NCBI GenBank assembly: GCA_002778195.1
Contig: PCDI01000012.1
Location: forward strand, 715,801-779,800
Reading direction: 5' to 3'
Source: Raffaelea ambrosiae
Taxonomy: Eukaryota; Ascomycota; Sordariomycetes; Ophiostomatales; Ophiostomataceae
DNA length: 64,000 nucleotides
Below are positions 1-11,068 of this stretch, one piece after another. Every line of letters begins with the position of its first letter. The first letter of the stretch is position 1. A program made the translations under genes and the position numbers. The notes below the pieces were generated by a model. The model ran no database searches and had not been told where the DNA came from. It saw nothing but the letters and a program-made list of their open reading frames with translations.

Positions 1-805
1 GGATGGGGAGCGCGCTCGCAGTGGGGTGAAGTGTGCGCGTGGAAGTTAGGAGTAGGTCCGAAAAAAGAACCCAGGATCAAATTTGACGCTGTAGCTGGCC
101 ATGCAGCCAAGAAAAAGAGTCGTCGGGGTTCCGGGCTGGGGTGGTGGTCGTCGCAAGAGGTAGCGATTCATGTGACGGCGAAACTGTCAGAGGCAATGCA
201 ATGCGCCCTTCCGGCGAAGATTTGTGTGGCGACCGACTATATGTCATTTAAGGATATGCAACTATGCGAGCACCAACCAGATCTTCCACAGATGTCCCTT
301 GGTTCTACCGTTCGCCAAAGTATTTTTTTGTAAAACAGGCGGTTAAATTAGTCCGACAGCGTATTTCCCCCCGGCCGTTGGCAAGTCATACTCAAAGATA
401 AACCCCATTGTTCCTCTTTTGTTGTACAATAATACACTGAAAATTAGGTCCAGCGTCCTCGCTGGTCAGGACGCTGGTTAGAGTACAACATTAGCACTGG
501 AAACACAACGAGCAAGCAAATGAAACCTCCGTATTCTTGAGTACAGGCCGTTCTCAAACAAACTCACAAAAAACAAAAAAAACAAAGGCCATGCTATGTT
601 CTTGAGCCGTTCCCTAAACTAAGTAAAAAAAGCAACCCGCAACCGTCGTGTCTAAAGTACGAAACAAAATAAGTAGCCCCTATTGGACTCCTCTTTCTCA
701 TCTGTTCTCCTCCGGCAGTCGTGAATTGTCCATACGCTCAGTCGGCCTTTATGGACGAGTAATGAAATGGTAAAGTGGTGTATCGTGGTCGTCGCAGTCA
801 GAGTC
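1..805. other. Left edge, 3' flank of the TCO89-like gene, no gene seen
   Basis: No reading frame here resembles a known protein. The only frame of note (31-333, +, 100 codons) has no recognisable domain and no supporting context. The stretch beside position 805 should hold the 3' untranslated region of the minus-strand gene that ends at 806. It contains A-rich runs near 565-590 and a short inverted pair of 'gcgtcctcgctggtcaggacgc' type around 450-475 (sense: GCGTCC..GGACGC), which could be a small hairpin. Confidence 0.5.
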
Positions 806-3421
806 CTACTCCTGGCTGGTCCCGAGATACAGGTTCTTATCCCACAGATTCCGTAGCAAGGCTGCAGTGCCGTCTTCTTCCTCGCCGTCGACCAGGCTAC
901 TGCCGCTCAGGCGCCATGAGCGATTGGCGCCATTACCATAACCCATGGACCGGTTACCGTCTGCCTCGGCGGCGGTGCCAGAGACGGGCATCGTGCGCGT
1001 ACGCGACAGACCTGGAATGGCGCCTGAATGTGCGGCCGCTGCAGATACCGCAGAGTGGTGCATGGCTTCGCGTCGGATGTCACGTTCGCGGAAGCTCTGG
1101 CTAAGACCGGCGCCGGACCGTCCCCCCGCTCTGCCGGTAGCGCCTGCAGCATCGGATGTCGATGAGCGGTTCCCGTTCACAGCAGGAATATGCCAGTTCT
1201 TGTCACCGCCAACCCGGCTTGTGATACGGGCCAGGCTCCTGGTGACGGGGTTCTGGTAGCGGCGCACAACGTTGTACTCCATGCCCGCCTTCTCGATATG
1301 CTTGCCGATGCGAGGGTCCTGGACGCCGAAGCCGCCGGCACCAAGCAGAGGGCCAGCAGCCGGCCCTTGGTGTGGACGAGTGTTGCGGTCGAGGCTCGAG
1401 CTGGCGCGCTCGAGGTTAAGCTTCTGCTGGGTGCGACTGAGCTCGGCGGGCGGAGCTTGCTGCAAACGCGTGCGCCGGGGATTGCCACCGGATGCCGTGG
1501 CCGGTCGACTGCTGGCGGCAACCAAGACTGGAGATTCTTCGTCGTCCGTGAGAGGCGCTGCGTCGTCCCCAATCGATCGTGAGCGACGGAGGTGTGACAT
1601 GGCGGCGCTGTGGTGGCCCGAGGCAGCAGAGGCAGGGGTGTTGGAGGAGGTTGCGCTTTTCTGGTCATCGACGGCCTGTCTGCCGGTGCCCGGACGTGAC
1701 GAGGAAGTTGTATAGAAGGAGCCCTCGCCCGCAGCGCCAGAGACAGACTCGTGGCTCCCGGCCGTGATAAAGCGGGATGTCATCTGATCGTTGCTGCTAC
1801 CGGCGACGTCGCCAGAAAGGTTTGGTGGCTCGTCGGGCGGCTGCTGGCGATCATTGTTGGACACGGCGCTGCTCTGCTCCGGCTCGGATTGTGGCTGCTG
1901 TTCGCCTGGGCTCGAGCTCGAGTCGGTGGACGACACGCGGGCATGGTTCGTTGTCGCTGACGCTGTTTCGGTCGACATCTTGGGTGGTGCGCCGCGGGAT
2001 GGCGTCCGTGGCAGCAGAAGGCGAGTTTTGGAGTTGGATGCGAGCAGGTGTAGGGCGGTGGAGGATGAGGAGGCTGCTCGCTGCAGTTTGCGGTGGTCTT
2101 TGTCCTGCTCGTCAGCGAGCGCAGGGATGGCTGATGCTGGGTTGTTGCTGCTGCTGCCTGCACCTGTGCTGGCTGTGCGCGGAGAATTATGGTTGCTGGT
2201 GCCGTTTGCTGGCCGTAGCGGTAGGACGAGCTCCTTCTGCTTGCGATTCTGGTGCTGCGGTGACACCCCAGCATGCGAGGCAGCGTTGTGGTCTTCGTCG
2301 TCGTCTTCGTCCTCCGAGGCTCTCCGACTTGGTATTCCCTCGCTGCGATGCTGCTGCTGTACACGCGGCAAACTGTCTCTGTGCGAGTCGGCTAGCGTAG
2401 ACGAGCCGGCATCCACCCACTCGTCGTCTTGGGCGTCGGGGCTGCCGATCTCGAAGCGCACGTGCGAGGCCTTGTTGTTGGCGTTGCTGATGGCGCTGTT
2501 CTTCGCCGCCTGTAGCTGGCGCTGCTTGTCGATTACGGCCGGATGCGAGTAGGAGCGTTTCAGCTGGGCTGTGGGCCGCGATCCGTGGCCAACGACGAAG
2601 CCGTGGCCGGTGCGCTTGGAGACGTCGGCGGTCGAGCGATTGCGCTTCAGGTTGGTGGAAGACGCATTCTTTCGCGGGAGGGAGGTCGCGGACGAGGAGT
2701 GGCTGCTGCGAGCCAGCTTCCCGTTTCCGATACCGTCAGATCCCGAGGTCGACCGGCGGTGGTGGTGGTGGTGAGTCGAGGAGGAGGACGCCGTGGTGGG
2801 AGGCGGCGCGGCGAAGGGGAACTGCGCGGCGAAGTCGACGGGGGGCGGTGAGAGGGAGAGCGGGCGGCGCTGCTGGGGCAGTTTCGCAGACGAAGTAGTC
2901 GACGCGACGTGGTGCATGTGATGCTGGTGGTGTTGGACGGCCTTGTGGAGGGCCTTGGACGAGGGGACGCGCGCGTGCAGCCGGGCCGTGCTTCCGCTGC
3001 CGCCGACAATACGTTTCTGGCCTCTGGGGCGCGGGTTCGAGGGGCCGGCCGTCGATGAGGTTGTCTTCTGGGTGCTCTGGGGCGGCGGGTGGTGGGCTGG
3101 CTGCTGGGGATGGGCGGTTTGAGCGGTTTGAGCTGTTTGAGACGTTTGTGAGGATTGGGCAGCTTGGGCAGCTTGGGCGGTGCTTTTAGCGGATGGCGTC
3201 GCGTGCGAAGAGTGCGTCGCTTCTGGAGGAAGCTGCGGTGAGGGTTGCGCCTTCTGTTTCTGGCACTGGCCGCCCGACGCTGCGAGTACAGCGGCAGTTT
3301 CGTCCACTGGGTCGCTATGATCGCTGTCGCTATTGCCGCTGCTGGTGCTGCTGGTCTGGGCGGTCGCCATGGCGCGCCGTGATTGGCCAGCGACATCGCC
3401 CTCGCTTGTGGCTCTCTGCAT
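806..3421 (-). CDS. TCO89: TORC1 subunit TCO89 homologue (low-complexity scaffold protein)
   Basis: Single open frame of 871 aa if started at the ATG at 3421; an ATG at 3370 is the next candidate, and the frame stays open to 4213 without looking like protein. Most of it is disordered Ser/Gln/His/Pro-rich sequence. The recognisable parts are a Ser/Lys/Arg block with SHPAVIDKQ (about residue 292), then HVRFEIGS followed by DDEWVDAGS (about 319-334), and a C-terminal block with DPRIGKHIEKAGMEYNVV and YQNPVTRSLARITSR (about 700-737), ending in LWDKNLYLGTSQE. From memory, this order matches the fungal TORC1 subunit TCO89 family: an SHPxV block, a DDEWVDA block, then a conserved YQNPV tail. The family is fungus-specific and acts in the rapamycin-sensitive TOR complex at the vacuole membrane in nutrient and cell-wall stress signalling. 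No introns are needed. The exact start is inferred; the identity is by motif recall only. Confidence 0.75.
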   Translation of the reverse strand: MQRATSEGDVAGQSRRAMATAQTSSTSSGNSDSDHSDPVDETAAVLAASGGQCQKQKAQPSPQLPPEATHSSHATPSAKSTAQAAQAAQSSQTSQTAQTAQTAHPQQPAHHPPPQSTQKTTSSTAGPSNPRPRGQKRIVGGSGSTARLHARVPSSKALHKAVQHHQHHMHHVASTTSSAKLPQQRRPLSLSPPPVDFAAQFPFAAPPPTTASSSSTHHHHHRRSTSGSDGIGNGKLARSSHSSSATSLPRKNASSTNLKRNRSTADVSKRTGHGFVVGHGSRPTAQLKRSYSHPAVIDKQRQLQAAKNSAISNANNKASHVRFEIGSPDAQDDEWVDAGSSTLADSHRDSLPRVQQQHRSEGIPSRRASEDEDDDEDHNAASHAGVSPQHQNRKQKELVLPLRPANGTSNHNSPRTASTGAGSSSNNPASAIPALADEQDKDHRKLQRAASSSSTALHLLASNSKTRLLLPRTPSRGAPPKMSTETASATTNHARVSSTDSSSSPGEQQPQSEPEQSSAVSNNDRQQPPDEPPNLSGDVAGSSNDQMTSRFITAGSHESVSGAAGEGSFYTTSSSRPGTGRQAVDDQKSATSSNTPASAASGHHSAAMSHLRRSRSIGDDAAPLTDDEESPVLVAASSRPATASGGNPRRTRLQQAPPAELSRTQQKLNLERASSSLDRNTRPHQGPAAGPLLGAGGFGVQDPRIGKHIEKAGMEYNVVRRYQNPVTRSLARITSRVGGDKNWHIPAVNGNRSSTSDAAGATGRAGGRSGAGLSQSFRERDIRREAMHHSAVSAAAAHSGAIPGLSRTRTMPVSGTAAEADGNRSMGYGNGANRSWRLSGSSLVDGEEEDGTAALLRNLWDKNLYLGTSQE

Positions 3422-4636
3422 GGTTTCCAGGGCCTTTGTCTTCTGTGCTGGCTTGCTTGTCCTCACCTCGCCCTCAGATCGCCTCCAATTTCCCGCCTGT
3501 GAGCTTTCCCTGACGACGGCTGGCCGCTCGCTCCCTTTATGGCCTGCGTTCTGTTCTGCTGGCTGTCCAATTGGCCGTCGATGCCCCTGCTTTCTGCCTG
3601 TCGCTGCGAGTTTGGCACTCGAATACCCGGCCAGTTCCCGAACCCTGCCGTGCCAGCCTGCTGGGCGTGCGACAACCAGTCGGCGACTAAGACAGCGAGA
3701 GGGCCGAGCTGCGGCACGCACGCACACACGCTCTGCTTCCTCTGTATTTCTGCCCCCCTGCACACTGATTGCTCGCGTGTCTAGCTGTTTACTCAAGCCC
3801 TGCAACAAGCAACAACGGTAGGGCCTCGGATAGGCGGTTCCTTCGCAGAGAATGCTGTCGGGCTCGGTGTCGCCCCTCCTCCCGTTGGCCCTCGGCCAAA
3901 TGCTTGCGTTCTGTGTCCGGCAGCCGGGCGAAGGATTAATAGGTGACAGATGAGGGGGAACTTTTTTGGTCCTGCAGGTTCGGTCAAGGGCAGATTCGGT
4001 CAAGGGCCACGGGCCAATGGAGATGCGTCGCTGACGGCTGGGCGCAACGTGGTCTGGTCGTGTGGCGGGAGCTGCGAGTGATGTGCAAACGTGTTTGCTT
4101 GTCGAGCAGAGAAAACAGGAGCAACAACAAAAATGTGGAAAACAAGAACAGGAAACGCAGTGACAGCCAAGGGAGACCCTCTTGAGGAAAAATACTGCTG
4201 CTCTGCCAGCCAAACTGTGGGGATCGCCCGCTTCGGATTAAACTGGCTGACTCTTGTCTGGAGTTAGGTTTGCCTGGGGTGCACCAGTCACCTGAACACG
4301 CACCAACACCAACTAACAGCCAATTCGTGCCCTGCCATTGGCCAATTTGCTTCCCCGCCCAGACCTGTCCGTGGCCGGTGGTCGGTGGCGGCTTCTCGCC
4401 CCAGTGCAGGCCTGTCTTTTACGGATCAGGAAAGAGCGATCACACCGGCCGCTCCTTCTTAATATCGGCACTACGACTGCACAGGCTGGATATCTAAGCC
4501 GTATCTACTATTGGACGAGCTGTGTCATGATCACATTGTTTGCTGCTTAGTACAACCGCTCGCTTTGAAGACCATATCCAACTCCATCACCTGCCTCGCT
4601 CCTGGCACATAACTAGTGTCTTGGCTCAATCCACCA
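3422..4636. other. Leader/promoter region of the TCO89-like gene and 3' flank of the broken SNF2 gene
   Basis: The frame of the TCO89-like gene remains open upstream to 4213 but encodes Arg/Cys-rich sequence typical of translated non-coding DNA. CCAAT-type sequences occur near 4320-4350 (gccaattcg, ttggccaatttg), compatible with a minus-strand promoter. No other gene is supported. Confidence 0.45.
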
Positions 4637-7600
4637 TCATCCTGTCTGCTCCTCCAATTTGTCCTCATCCTCAAACCGCAGCTCTTCGATGGAAAAAGGA
4701 TCGCTCGCAAACTGCCGTCGAGCCTGCGTCACCATCAGGATCCTGTCGACAGGGTTGTCTTCAGTGACCAACAGCCGGTGATGCAGCCGCAGCGACTGGC
4801 CCTCGCGGTTGGTCCGCCCAAAGGCCTTCTTGCTGGCTGCGGAGGCGTGGCGGACCTGTCAGGATCTGATAGCTGGCCACAGTCAGGTCACTGACAGTTC
4901 CGACACCGCGAAAGGTGTTCACGAGCACGACGGAGCCCGAAGGATCACTGTGTCGCTCGTCGAATCAGTGCATGATCGCGGCCCTGTCCGACAACTTCAG
5001 GGCGCTGTGCAGAAAGACGGGCTGCGTGTGAGGCGTCTGCTGCAGAGCGCCAAATAGAGGAAGACTGCCTCGCCAAACTGCGGGCAGAGCACGACCAGCT
5101 TCTTGGCACGATTTTCAGACGACCGATTGCCTGCAGACGACATGGTGTCCCACGGCCGACGCGGATGGTCGTTGGCCATTTCGTCAATGGTGGTCAATAT
5201 GGCTTCCAGATGTGGACTGTCCTCGATGTGGCCTCCAGATGTTCCTGGAAGAGGGCAACCTTGCTGGCGTCACGATTTTCTGCCTCAAGAATACGGGAGT
5301 GCAGGGCTCTCCTGCTGAAATCAATCACTGGAGGATCGACCAGCATGAGATGTGCCGCACCGGGAAACGTGGCGACGATCTTCAGGTCCCTCATATGGAT
5401 GAAGAGGGTTCGGAACCGCACCATCTGATGCCAGGCAGGAGGCGCCGGCCCACCTTTTGCATTCGCTGCTCTAATGGCCCGTAATTTTCCCTCTCACGCG
5501 AGCCGCGACTTGACCGACCGCTGTGCGAGAAGCTGGCGGTGTTGTGTGCACAACAACCTCGGGCGTCACCTCCTGCAGTACAAAAATACGCTGCCCAAAG
5601 AATAACGAAGCTTTCGTATGACGCTTGACGAGCCCGCCCCCGAAGAATTTGTCTGCTTGCTCCGATTTACCGTCCTCGGCCATGGCCTTCTCGTACGCCA
5701 TCTGCAGATCTCGGAGAACAACCGCACGCATGCCATGGTGTTGATGGGTCAGGTCGTCCCACTCAGGTAGCTGCTGGACGATTTGCACCACCGTCTCCAG
5801 GTCGGTCAGCTTGGAATGCATGGGCGTACCTGTAATCGACCAAAAATCGAAATGGCGACCGTCGTTGCGCATGTGCTTGTGGTAAAGAGCCAACTCGGAC
5901 ACATGTTCCTTGGCCTTGTGGAACTTGTCCACGAACTGGACTCCAACCGGGCAGCCATAGATAGTTTTGCGATATTGCGCCTGTCCCGGCCTTGTTTTGC
6001 GCAATGGCACCGGCCACGGGAAGAAGTCGAGCAGCCCCCCAGGTGTGTCCGTGGCCAGGAATATGAACCGCTCTGGATAGCTGTCCTTTTGCTACTGGGA
6101 GTGTAGCGGTATGCCACATCGAGGATGCGCGGCTGCCAGCCAGACGGAAACGAAGATTCGATGGTGAGAACGTCGTCTTCGTTACAGGTCTTGGAATGCA
6201 CCTCCATATTGAGCTTCTGCTTCAGGTGTGGCCCTGGTGCCCTGTCTATGTCTTCCTGGGCCAGTCGACTGGAAGATGACCGGCTCATAATATTCATGCC
6301 CCTGCTCAGCCTGCTTGATTAATTTGATCCAGTTGTCGAGGACAGTCGGCGGTGCCAGAATGAGCGAAACGCCGCGAGCCATGTCATCGGCGAGACGCTG
6401 TGCGATGCCCCCTGGGTTGGCATAACACTCGATGCCCATGGCATTGCCGCATGGGCAAGCGATGTACTCCGATCCATGGCCAGCACCCGGCGGCAAGTGA
6501 CACAGGGGGGGCACATTCGCTCCAATTCGGAGGCGTCGCTGTTCGGCTTTACTCTCGCGCAGCTGCCACTCAACTTCAGCACGGTTGTAGCCAATGCAGG
6601 CCCTCAGATGGCACACCAGCAGGCACACATGGGGGTTTTCAGCGTCCATGACGTCGGCGAGAGCTCCACCTGCAAGCCCACGCTCTGTGCGACTGGCCAG
6701 CATCCAGTAGACCGTCCATAGCTGGTTTGGCTTAATATATATGCTGCTTGTGCCTGGCACCCAGATCGAGTCGGTCCACTGATCCTTGCCGATTTTTGGA
6801 TCGATACAGAGCAGTTCACAGCATCGCCGCCATTCTACTTTCGATGGCGACTGGGCGTCAGGAATCAGGGCATGCAGATCTCCCTAGATCGCATCACCCT
6901 TGGATACACTGGTGTCCAGCGTCGCCAGGATAGAGACAGGCTCCTGTCACAGGGACTGGGACACCTCATCTTCTTCAAAATCGCTGCCCTCGCTGTCTTC
7001 GTAGCCTTCGAACTCGTCGTGATATTCGTCCCCTTCGTTTCCAGAAGATCTCCAAGATCCAGACAATCCAGAAGGTCCAGAAGAGGAGGAGGGCGAACCC
7101 TCGGAGAAAAAGAAGGGCCAGCATGGCGATGGGCACTCCCCATTTGGTGGGCCCCAGTTGCCAATGGCGCAGTCGGCACAGGCACAAAAGTGGCTGCCGT
7201 CAGAACCCAGTGTCATGTCGTGGGCACTCGCTAGGGTGGCAATGCCTTCCTCGTCGGCACTATCACAGTCCTCGCCAATCTCGTTGTCAGAAAAGTAGCA
7301 CGAATCCGATGGAGAATCTCCAGAGGAAAGCATAGCTGGGGTAGAGTAAAAGTCAGGCTGCTGATCGTCCTCGCGAGACACGCACTCTGTCGGACCTTCA
7401 CTATCCAAGAATGGAGGTTGCGAAGTGTGCGAGTCAGCTACCATGAAGAAAACAGCGAGTTCTTCTTCCTCTTCCTCTGCATCGCCCGACTGGCCATCTT
7501 GCTGGTCGGCCATCAAAGTATGGCGGAGTTCATTCAGCACACGCAGCAGATCTTTCACGTTCTGGACACGAGAAACAGTCTTCAGACGATATGGAGCCTC

Positions 7601-8206
7601 GTCACCGTTGCTGGAGCTGTCGTTGCTGAGACTGCCGTCATCTCTGTCGTTGCCGTTATCAATGATGTTGTCATCGCTGGTGCCGCCACCACCGTCACTG
7701 TCGGCGTCGTCCACTGTGGGACGATAGCCTTGGCCCACCCATAGTGCCCACGAAGTGTCATCCCAGCCAAGACGCTCGATGTTTTTCTTAAAATCGTCCA
7801 TAAGCAGCTCACAGTCAAAGTTGTCCACAGAGAAGGGGAAATCGTCGTGATATTCTTCATCTTGGCATTGACCCTCCCAGAGGCCCGCGCCCGTTTCCGT
7901 ATCAATACGTGTGGTGCCGTCCTCATTCTCGTAGTATTCAGACAAGTGGCCGGCCCTGCCGATCACCCCGATGCCACGAGACGTCTTTATTTGGGCCACA
8001 CTGACTTGCCCGTAGTTGTCGGCTTCCATGTAGAAGATCTCATACGGCACATCGGCAAGGGTAGGCGGTGTTGGGCTGGATTGATCATCAGAAGCACTCC
8101 CCACCAATGTTGCCCCGGCGTATCGATTCTCGAGGGTGTTAGTCGAACGGCTTCCGTCATCGGCGGTGCCCCCAATTTGATCGATCTGAGCCGGCGGCGA
8201 GTCCAT
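4637..8206 (-). pseudogene. Degenerate SNF2-family helicase/ATPase gene with intact acidic N-terminal half
   Basis: One damaged gene read from 8206 to a stop at 4637. From 8206 (start MDSPPAQIDQIGG) 419 codons are open and encode a Ser/Asp/Glu-rich region with one more ordered block (EIFYMEADNYGQVSVAQI ... LGWDDTSWALWVGQGYRP). This frame stops with TGA at 6949-6947, but continues in the same phase through a TAG at 6886-6884 into SNF2 sequence: CCELLCIDPKIGKDQW, IKPNQLWTVYWML, GGALADVM. The Walker A GLGKT expected after LADxM is absent (DAENPH follows). The motif II box reads DKFH instead of DExH; a motif III-like SITGTPMHSKLTDL follows. The C-terminal half-helicase is spread over several frames: FIHMRDLKIVATFPGAAHL, RAKKLVVLCPQFGEAVF, VNTFRGVGTVSDL, and GRTNREGQ (motif VI) near 4800. 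Frame changes fall at about 6290-6260, 6080, 5470-5425, 5200, 5040 and 4870. It cannot make an active ATPase. Sequencing indels could explain some shifts but not the lost Walker A. Confidence 0.8.
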
Positions 8207-9036
8207 CTTGCAGGAGATGGTAGCGTTGGTCCTGGTGTTTATCTGTTGCGTGAAGTTGCTGTTTTCGGCCCTGCGGAGACCAAAGTTGATGTGACTGAAG
8301 AAGTAGTAAAAGATGCAGAACGGGGTGCCCGCATGAACGGCAAAGCGATTATATACGAAACCTATCCTGGGCATGCCGGGTCCAACTTCAGCTTCCCGTG
8401 ACTTCCAACCAGAAAGCCGAATGACCAGCGGTGAACATCACGTTTGAGAAGTATGCTTACTTTCTGAAACATCTCTATTGTGACGTACGAAGCCGACAAA
8501 GGGCTTAATGGAGGTGCTTCAACTGGGCTGTGCGTTCTTTGTTCTGAAGAGGATACACTCTGTTGGTATAAAGGGAAGAATGGCAAACAAGTGGGCACAA
8601 CGAATCGTCAATACAGACAACTCAGGGGAAGGGGCAAGGGGCAGAGAAAGAGGGAGGAAACCCAATTGCAGACAAAGATGGCTTTTAAAAAACAACGGCT
8701 CGTCACAACTCGCAACATGATCGCCAACGCTGTCATATTCCCCCCAAAACGAGACATCAAAAAAATAAGACGTGATATATATCAGACGAGGTACGAAGGC
8801 GCTCCCCCCCCCTTCTCCAACACACAACGCCAAACAAACCTGACTAGACACACACACACACACCCAAAGCAACGACAACAAAAGAAAGGACAAAGCAAGT
8901 CTCCACACGCTTGTATGCCAAATCCCCAAAAAAACAACAGGCTCTCCCTCAGCCGTCAAGTGAAGCATCGAGAGCTGTGGTATGCAATATCAGAAAGAAA
9001 AAGAAAGAAAAAGCAGCTCGAAAAATGCACGATGAC
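8207..9036. other. Intergenic, no gene; 3' flank of PAN2
   Basis: Holds the presumed promoter of the broken SNF2-like gene and the 3' untranslated region of PAN2. An (AC)n stretch lies at about 8848-8862. Frames here are Lys/Arg-rich and are not supported. Confidence 0.5.
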
Positions 9037-11023
9037 TTATCGTCGGTTGGGCCGGTAGGGTGGCCCATGACCCTGAGAGAAGCCATTGTTTGCACTGCCG
9101 CTACCTCCTGGATACCCACCAGTGCCACCACCACCTGGGGCTGTCGGCGGCGGATAACCATTGTTCCCTGCATTGGCTAGGTGAGAAGGAGGTCCGCCGC
9201 CACCCAAAGGAGGTCCACCACCCACCATCCCACGAGCTGCCGACGACATGTTGTTTGCGTGGTTGTGCTGAAGGTGGGGGTTGAAGCTGCTGCTGTTGCC
9301 AGTGTTGCCGGTGTTGCCGGTGTTGCCGGTGTTGCCAGCGGCAGCAGCCGAAGCTGCCGCTACGGCAGCGGCGACAGCAATGCTGGGCGCGGAAGTCTGC
9401 GCCGCCGCATATGCGCGTGTCGGCGTGTGCGCGTGCGACAGCGCGCCACCGCCCGGTGTCCCTAGGCCACCACCGCCACCACCTACCGGAGGAGTGTCGA
9501 TGCCCCGGCGCACGACGTCGTGGTCGTCCTTCTTGGGCGGCTTGAAGTTGGTCTCGCGGCCCTCGCGGTAGATCTCCTGGAGCGTGGTCTCCAGAATGCC
9601 GGCGTCCTCGAACTCGAGGTACTTGCGGTACAGCTTGAGCGCGGTGCGGGCATCCTCGATGGAGTCGTGGGTCTCCATCTGGATGTTCTCCTTGAGCACG
9701 CACCAGGCCAAGAAGGCCAGCGACAGCTTGCGCAGGCGGGCCTTGAGGAAGAACATGTCGATGGTGTCGATGATCTGGGCGCGCGGCACCTGGATGTTGA
9801 TGACGCGGAAGTCCTGCTTGAGGCCGTGGCCGAGGAACTTGCAGCCCAGGTTGAGCAGCACCCACAGCTTCTTGTACGCCTTCTTGAGCGGCACCAGCGT
9901 GTGGCGCGACGTGCGCGGGTCCAGGTCGCCGCGCGTGATACCGGAGTAGAGGGTCAGATAGTCCACCACAGGCTCCTTGATCATGATGTAGTCGTCGATA
10001 AAGGGCAGGCCTTCGTCCATGCCCTGTCCGCGCACAACCGAGACCCGTGCCAGCGCGTGCGTCATCGGCCGGATCGTCTCCATCTCGCCCTCCGAGTTCA
10101 TTTCGATCTCAGGCTGCTTCAGAGCCACAAACTCGGTATCCAAGGCCAGAATGGTATCGGGTCCCGGAATCTCCTTGTTTGGCTCGAGTGGGCGGTATGT
10201 CTCCTGTCCCGTGTGTCGTCTGTGAATGTTGTCTGGTCAGCATCTATACGATGTACGTAGTTACGAAGACTATTGGTAAAACGTACCCGTAGTCCATAAA
10301 CAGGACAGAAGTGTCGATTCGGTCCTTCCATGTAGTGTCTAACTTGTGGTTGTCGCTCTTCAATTGGAAGAGCACAACCGAAGGCGTCTTCCAGTTTGTG
10401 TTGAAGGATAGCGCCTCGCCAGACGAGGTCTGCTTGACCAAGAAGTCGTTGAATAGATGCCATTGGGGCCGTTCGGGAGGCGTCGGCTCGGAATATCCGA
10501 CTGGAAACGGAGCAAGTCAGCAACAGCACATGATGGCAAAATTGGTCCTACCGTGTGCCTTTTGATTCTTACCATTCACCATGGCCACAAGATGCGACTT
10601 TTGTGGCTGGCCGCCATTGTCCACGTTGGCCACCATGCCGACCAGAGAATACACCTTGATGTCATGAATGCCCCGCTGCAGGTGCAGCTTGAGATCTTCT
10701 CCTTCATAACAAAAAAACTGGCCGTTGGCATCCACTATGATGCCAATCTCTTCGGGCAGCCAGCCTGGTGTTCCCCATAGCCGGCGGAACTCTGGATAGT
10801 TGAGATTCTGGGGCCCGCTGGCGTTGAGTGTGAGCACCGACGGGATGCTGCTGATGGTCTTGCGGTTGAGCAGAGTCTGGTAACGCTTGCACATCTCGCA
10901 CCATCCCTTAGTGGACGAGTCCTGCTCCACGCTCGACTTGAGAACCTGCGAAAACGTAATCTTGGGCTGCTTCCCCTGTCGGTTCGAATTCCGTTGCTGT
11001 TGCAGGCGTTGCGTTAGCAAAAT

Positions 11024-11068
<45 letters not shown>

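Noticed and set aside
9520..10260. 246-codon + strand frame rich in Leu, Val and Glu
   Set aside because: Antisense shadow of the PAN2 exonuclease exon.
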